A DNA stretch of 64,000 bases. Origin: Shuttleworthella satelles DSM 14600 (lineage in GTDB: Bacteria; Bacillota; Clostridia; Lachnospirales; Lachnospiraceae). The notes below the pieces were generated by a model. That model saw only the letters and a program-made list of their open reading frames with translations. It made no database searches and had not been told where the DNA came from. The translations under genes were made by a program, and so were the position numbers. The DNA is taken from NCBI RefSeq assembly GCF_000160115.1, contig NZ_GG665866.1:62001-126000 (forward strand), in the 5' to 3' direction. Positions 61,134 to 64,000 of the stretch are shown one piece after another (position 1 is the stretch's first letter; every line of letters starts with the position of its first letter).

Positions 61134-62687
61134 TCACGGATTAATCCTTTGCTGTCCGCGCAGCTCCTCACGGTCGTCTCTGAGCTTTCCCTCCGTCAAC
61201 CCCGGGACAATAAAATGCGCATAGGCATAGTTCCAGACCTCCCTGGCTCCCTCCCCGGAGCGGGCGTTTCTCTCCAGGACCTGGCTGAGACTGACTCCGT
61301 GATCAAGCCAGGACTGACTCCCGTTCATGCGGTTTAACATCATAGGCTGGAAATTATCACAGGCCCGGGCAAACCTGGCCTCCGGGCTCTCCCAGGCCTC
61401 GAATTCATCCCAAAGACCGCGGAAGAACTCTTCCTGATCCGGCGGCAGAATATGGAAAATACGGTCCGCCGCGTCCATCTCTCTCTTCTTCTGGCTCTTT
61501 TTCCCCTCCTCATCATAGGCATAGGTATCTCCCGCGTCGATTTCCACGACATCGTGGAGAAGGATCATGAGCAAAACCCTCTCCATATCCACTTCCTCGT
61601 TGGCGTACTCCCGGAGAACAGCCGCCATGATCGCCATATGCCAGGCATGCTCCGCGTCATTTTCCCGACGCGCGTGATGGCCGATATAATTCTGGCGGAA
61701 AATACTCTTCTCCTGATCCAGCTCCCGCAAAAAATCGAACTGCAGGTCCAGGCGGGACCTGGCTTCCTTCCCGTCTCCCCGTCCGGCTCTCCCATCTTTC
61801 TGTTCTGCAGCGGTCTCCCCCGCTTTTTGATCCACAGCAGCTCCCCTCTCTCTCTGATCTGCGACCTCTCCCGTTTTCTGATTTGTAGCGACCTCCATTT
61901 CTTTTATCTCACGGCTCTTTCCTTCACAGGCAGCTTCTCTATCAGCTTTTCCTTCAGGCGCTTTCTTGAGCTGCTTCATCTCCCGATAGAGTCTTGAGAG
62001 CGGCAAGCCGACGACATTGCTGTAATCCCCCTGTATCCCCGTCACAAAGCGGGCCGCCCCGGACTGGATTCCATAAGCTCCCGCCTTATCCATAGGATCC
62101 CCGGAAGCGACATAGTCGTCAATTTCTTTATCTGTCATCTCCGCAAAATTAACGTGTGTCGTCTCGTGAAAATGCCTTTCTACCCGCTGATCCCCCTTGA
62201 TCAGGATCAGGCAGAGACCGGTGCAGACCTGGTGAGCTGTCCCGGACAACAGGGCCAGCATCCGCTTCGCGTCCTCCTCATCCCTGGGTTTCCCCAGAAT
62301 CTCCCCATTCTTGACAACAAGCGTATCCGCCCCGATGATCAGCCTCTCTCTGTCGGGTTCTTTTTCCAGTCGTCCGGCGACCTCCCTGGCCTTGGCGGCT
62401 GCCAGCTCTTCCACACGGACCCCGGGATCTTGCGCGTCGGAACGCTCTTTTCCATATGCCGGCATCACCTCAAACGAGAGCCCCAGCTGTGCCAGAAGTT
62501 CTCTTCTTCTGGGCGACTGACTGGCCAGGATAATCCGATCAAACATTTCTCTGTTCCCATTCGTGTTCTGAACCTTCATCGTCTTTGCTCTATTCCCATT
62601 CGCGCTCTGAACCTTCATCGTCTTTGCTCTGTTCCCATTCGCATTCTGAACCTTCGTCATTTCTCCGACCCCTGTCTGCATGGCCAT
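61134..62687 (-). CDS. Fusion of Maf-type nucleotide pyrophosphatase and HD-domain hydrolase
   Basis: A 517-residue two-domain protein. Residues about 48-240 are a Maf-family nucleotide pyrophosphatase (house-cleaning, dTTP/UTP-type): IILASQSPRRRELLAQLG, IIGADTLVVKNGEILGKPRD and GDPMDKAGAYGIQ. A Glu/Lys/Gln-rich linker (about 245-310) leads to an HD phosphohydrolase (about 315-517) of the YfbR/5'-deoxynucleotidase-like type: NDAEHAWHMAIMA, LLMILLHDVVEIDAGDT and FARACDNFQPMMLN. Both would act on nucleotides. The first 47 residues are three 13-residue repeats. I kept the ATG at 62687; starts at 62660 (GGAGAA) or 62546 (start of Maf proper) are alternatives. Confidence 0.85.
   Translation of the reverse strand: MAMQTGVGEMTKVQNANGNRAKTMKVQSANGNRAKTMKVQNTNGNREMFDRIILASQSPRRRELLAQLGLSFEVMPAYGKERSDAQDPGVRVEELAAAKAREVAGRLEKEPDRERLIIGADTLVVKNGEILGKPRDEEDAKRMLALLSGTAHQVCTGLCLILIKGDQRVERHFHETTHVNFAEMTDKEIDDYVASGDPMDKAGAYGIQSGAARFVTGIQGDYSNVVGLPLSRLYREMKQLKKAPEGKADREAACEGKSREIKEMEVATNQKTGEVADQRERGAAVDQKAGETAAEQKDGRAGRGDGKEARSRLDLQFDFLRELDQEKSIFRQNYIGHHARRENDAEHAWHMAIMAAVLREYANEEVDMERVLLMILLHDVVEIDAGDTYAYDEEGKKSQKKREMDAADRIFHILPPDQEEFFRGLWDEFEAWESPEARFARACDNFQPMMLNRMNGSQSWLDHGVSLSQVLERNARSGEGAREVWNYAYAHFIVPGLTEGKLRDDREELRGQQRINP
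62551..62660. repeat. 39-bp tandem repeats at the start of the Maf-HD gene
   Basis: Copies start 39 bp apart (AACCTTC words at 62571, 62610 and 62649), encoding KVQ-ANGNRAKTM repeats. Each unit carries ATG-like or GGGAA-type sites that could act as alternative starts. Confidence 0.85.
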
Positions 62688-62759
62688 TTCTCTTTCGCCA
62701 ACAGATAAATTCTCTCAATCAGCTTCTCTGTATCTCAATCAACTTCTCTGTATCATCCT

Positions 62760-63269
62760 TCAGCGCTCTCCTGTGCCAACTGCCGGATCATACGCCAGTC
62801 TCTTGCCATCCAGGGCGGCCTCCAGAAGCCGCCCGTCGACATCATAGACCAATTTCAGAGAGAAAAAGGCCTGATTCCTTTCCAGGAGATCAAAGAAAAT
62901 TCGATCTCCCTCCCAGAGATTCAACTGGCCAATCTCATTCTTTTTGACCCATTCCAATTGTCCCTCGTCACAGTCGTGCATCTGTCCCGTCCAGGCGTCC
63001 GCCGTAAAAAGGGACATGTACTCGGCCCTGCCGTCATAAATGAAGGTGACCAGGCCCCGATAACGGTATGAGGTCAGGGTTAGTCCGGTCTCCTCCCTGC
63101 ACTCTCTGAGCAGGCATTCTTCTGGGGATTCCGTCCCCTCGAAATGCCCGCCGATTCCAATCCACTTGTCCCGATTGACATCCTTCTCCTTCTTGACCCG
63201 ATGCAGCATAAGATAGCTGTTATCTCTCTCAAGATAACAGAGGGTTGTCATTGCATTCTCACGGGGCAT
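62760..63269 (-). CDS. MutT-type Nudix hydrolase (8-oxo-dGTP diphosphatase-like)
   Basis: A 169-residue Nudix protein. The Nudix box GGHFEGTESPEECLLRECREETGL is complete near residues 40-63, and WIGIGGH, EYMSLFTADAWTG and LNLWEGDRIFFDLLE fit the MutT/MutX subgroup, which hydrolyses oxidised nucleotides. GGAGGGAAAG precedes the ATG at 63269. It lies 73 bases upstream of the Maf-HD gene on the same strand, so the two nucleotide-cleaning functions may be co-transcribed (inference). Confidence 0.85.
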   Translation of the reverse strand: MPRENAMTTLCYLERDNSYLMLHRVKKEKDVNRDKWIGIGGHFEGTESPEECLLRECREETGLTLTSYRYRGLVTFIYDGRAEYMSLFTADAWTGQMHDCDEGQLEWVKKNEIGQLNLWEGDRIFFDLLERNQAFFSLKLVYDVDGRLLEAALDGKRLAYDPAVGTGER

Positions 63270-63299
63270 CTTTCCCTCCGATCCCTTTTCCTACGGCAT

Positions 63300-63355
63300 T
63301 TTCGATCTGTTTTCCTCTGTTTCGATCTGTTCCGCTGTTTCGATCTGTTCCGCTG
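63300..63355. repeat. Short 18-bp tandem repeats
   Basis: TTTCGATCTGTTCCGCTG occurs twice in a row (63320-63355) after a related diverged copy starting at 63300. It sits between the Nudix start and the end of the alcohol dehydrogenase gene. Confidence 0.75.
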
Positions 63356-63412
63356 TTTTGCCGTACCGCTGGGTGCCCTTTTTCGCCCTTGATATTTCTT
63401 ACAAAATTCTTT

Positions 63413-64000
63413 TTATTTAAGTCCAGCTATCCTCCTGAGCACCTGCTCGTTCGCGTCGAATGGGCAGATCTCTCGCTTGGCCGGCGTATTCATCACAGCG
63501 GTCAGACAATGGGCAAGGACTTCCTGGCTGACCTGAGGCACCTGACAGATCTGTCGGAAGAAAGCGTCCAAATCCCCAGGGCTCGCGAATCCCGCCTTTT
63601 CAAGCAGGTGGTCTCTCATCTGCGCGGGACACTCTCTCAGATATCCTGCCTGAAAGTAGCCGACGGCAATTCCGTGCGGAATTTGCGCCTCCAAAGTCAG
63701 GTTATAGGAGAGCCCGTGCGGCACCGTGGTCCCGGCCTGGGCTATGGACATGCCCGCAAGGCTGGAGGCCAGCATCAGGCGGCTGTAGCGCGCATCATCC
63801 GCCTCTTCAAGCCCCAGAAGGAAGTTCTTACTCTCCGCCCAGACCTCAAGACCCCGATCGACCAGCATACGGGTGTAGTCATCCGCCCCGGTATTGGCAT
63901 AGGCCTCTATCAGATGCGCCAGGGCATCTGTGGCCGTGTTGGCGATAAGACGCTTCGGCGCCTTTGCCAGATACTTGCCGTCGACTAAGGCAAGATCCGG
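63413..64000 (-). CDS. Iron-containing alcohol dehydrogenase, C-terminal part
   Basis: The frame is open to the window edge, so the start lies beyond 64000. The 195 visible residues include the metal motif DALAHLIEAYANT near the top and AGTTVPHGLSYNLTLEAQIP with HGIAVGYFQAGYL, ligand segments of group III Fe-alcohol dehydrogenases. It differs clearly from the Rex-linked adh at 27145 (substrate loop and C-terminus), so it is a second, unrelated paralogue of the family. Substrate unknown. Confidence 0.82.
   Translation of the reverse strand, partial: PDLALVDGKYLAKAPKRLIANTATDALAHLIEAYANTGADDYTRMLVDRGLEVWAESKNFLLGLEEADDARYSRLMLASSLAGMSIAQAGTTVPHGLSYNLTLEAQIPHGIAVGYFQAGYLRECPAQMRDHLLEKAGFASPGDLDAFFRQICQVPQVSQEVLAHCLTAVMNTPAKREICPFDANEQVLRRIAGLK

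Noticed and set aside
1-64000. Prophage, integrative element or defence island
   Set aside because: No integrase, phage structural gene, conjugation gene, restriction enzyme or Cas protein is visible; mobile content is limited to the two IS remnants and one toxin-antitoxin pair.

Overview
The window reads as a chromosomal segment of an anaerobic, saccharolytic Clostridia-type Firmicute, probably Lachnospiraceae-like. The grounds are the gene content: AsrABC sulfite reductase, a monomeric [FeFe]-hydrogenase, anaerobic NrdD, a Rex operator on a fermentative alcohol dehydrogenase, a folT gene under a tetrahydrofolate riboswitch, strong AGGAGG ribosome-binding sites and lipobox-type binding proteins. 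The family-level placement is inference. Most genes are moderately GC-rich. Some stretches are visibly AT-richer: the starch operon, the pfkB region, the IS remnants and the promoter of the first ATPase gene.

Layout. 1-6.4 kb: the tail of typA/bipA, an ArsC-like protein, an orphan AAA ATPase, and a large Ca2+-type P-ATPase. The P-ATPase is flanked by relics of a glycoside-use locus (GH78 rhamnosidase, GPH symporter, AraC). 6.7-11.4 kb: asrABC followed by a FecCD/FecE-type iron transporter whose likely binding protein lies 5.5 kb away. 11.5-16.4 kb: a Phd/PIN toxin-antitoxin pair, then a tryptophanase and an NSS-family symporter, divergent from a YheO-type regulator. 16.4-18.7 kb: a hypothetical protein, an iron-type binding protein and a uracil-DNA glycosylase. 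18.9-26.7 kb: a six-gene starch/maltodextrin operon (LacI, cytoplasmic GH13, MalEFG-type ABC, secreted amylase) with a promoter and two palindromic operators. 27.1-28.4 kb: adh with promoter, Rex site and terminator. 28.5-41.9 kb: housekeeping and accessory genes (PepV-type dipeptidase, DUF815 ATPase, folT, GNAT, Nudix, MATE, a frameshifted nudC, HAD phosphatase, pyrC) and an ABC system whose permease and ATPase are fused in one chain. 42.2-44.9 kb: [FeFe]-hydrogenase and a nested pair of internally deleted insertion sequences. 44.9-49.4 kb: a SurA-like anchored protein, a PfkB kinase, nrdD and tRNA-Leu(UAG). 49.7-57.7 kb: a beta-galactosidase operon (AraC, binding protein, two permeases, LacZ). 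58-64 kb: an uncharacterised membrane protein, CstA, a Maf-HD fusion, Nudix, and the 3' part of an iron alcohol dehydrogenase.

How the parts work together: polysaccharide and oligosaccharide uptake (starch and beta-galactoside operons) feeds fermentation, with Rex-controlled alcohol dehydrogenase and hydrogenase as electron sinks. Tryptophan and sulfite provide further anaerobic catabolic routes. I see no CRISPR array, prophage or dedicated defence island. The most unusual features are in-frame 39-bp minisatellites in two unrelated genes (lacZ and maf-HD), the Maf-HD fusion, the fused ABC permease-ATPase with a candidate leaderless start, a C7-tract frameshift in nudC, and the nested deleted IS elements inserted in a terminator hairpin. 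No feature by itself proves a new biological system.
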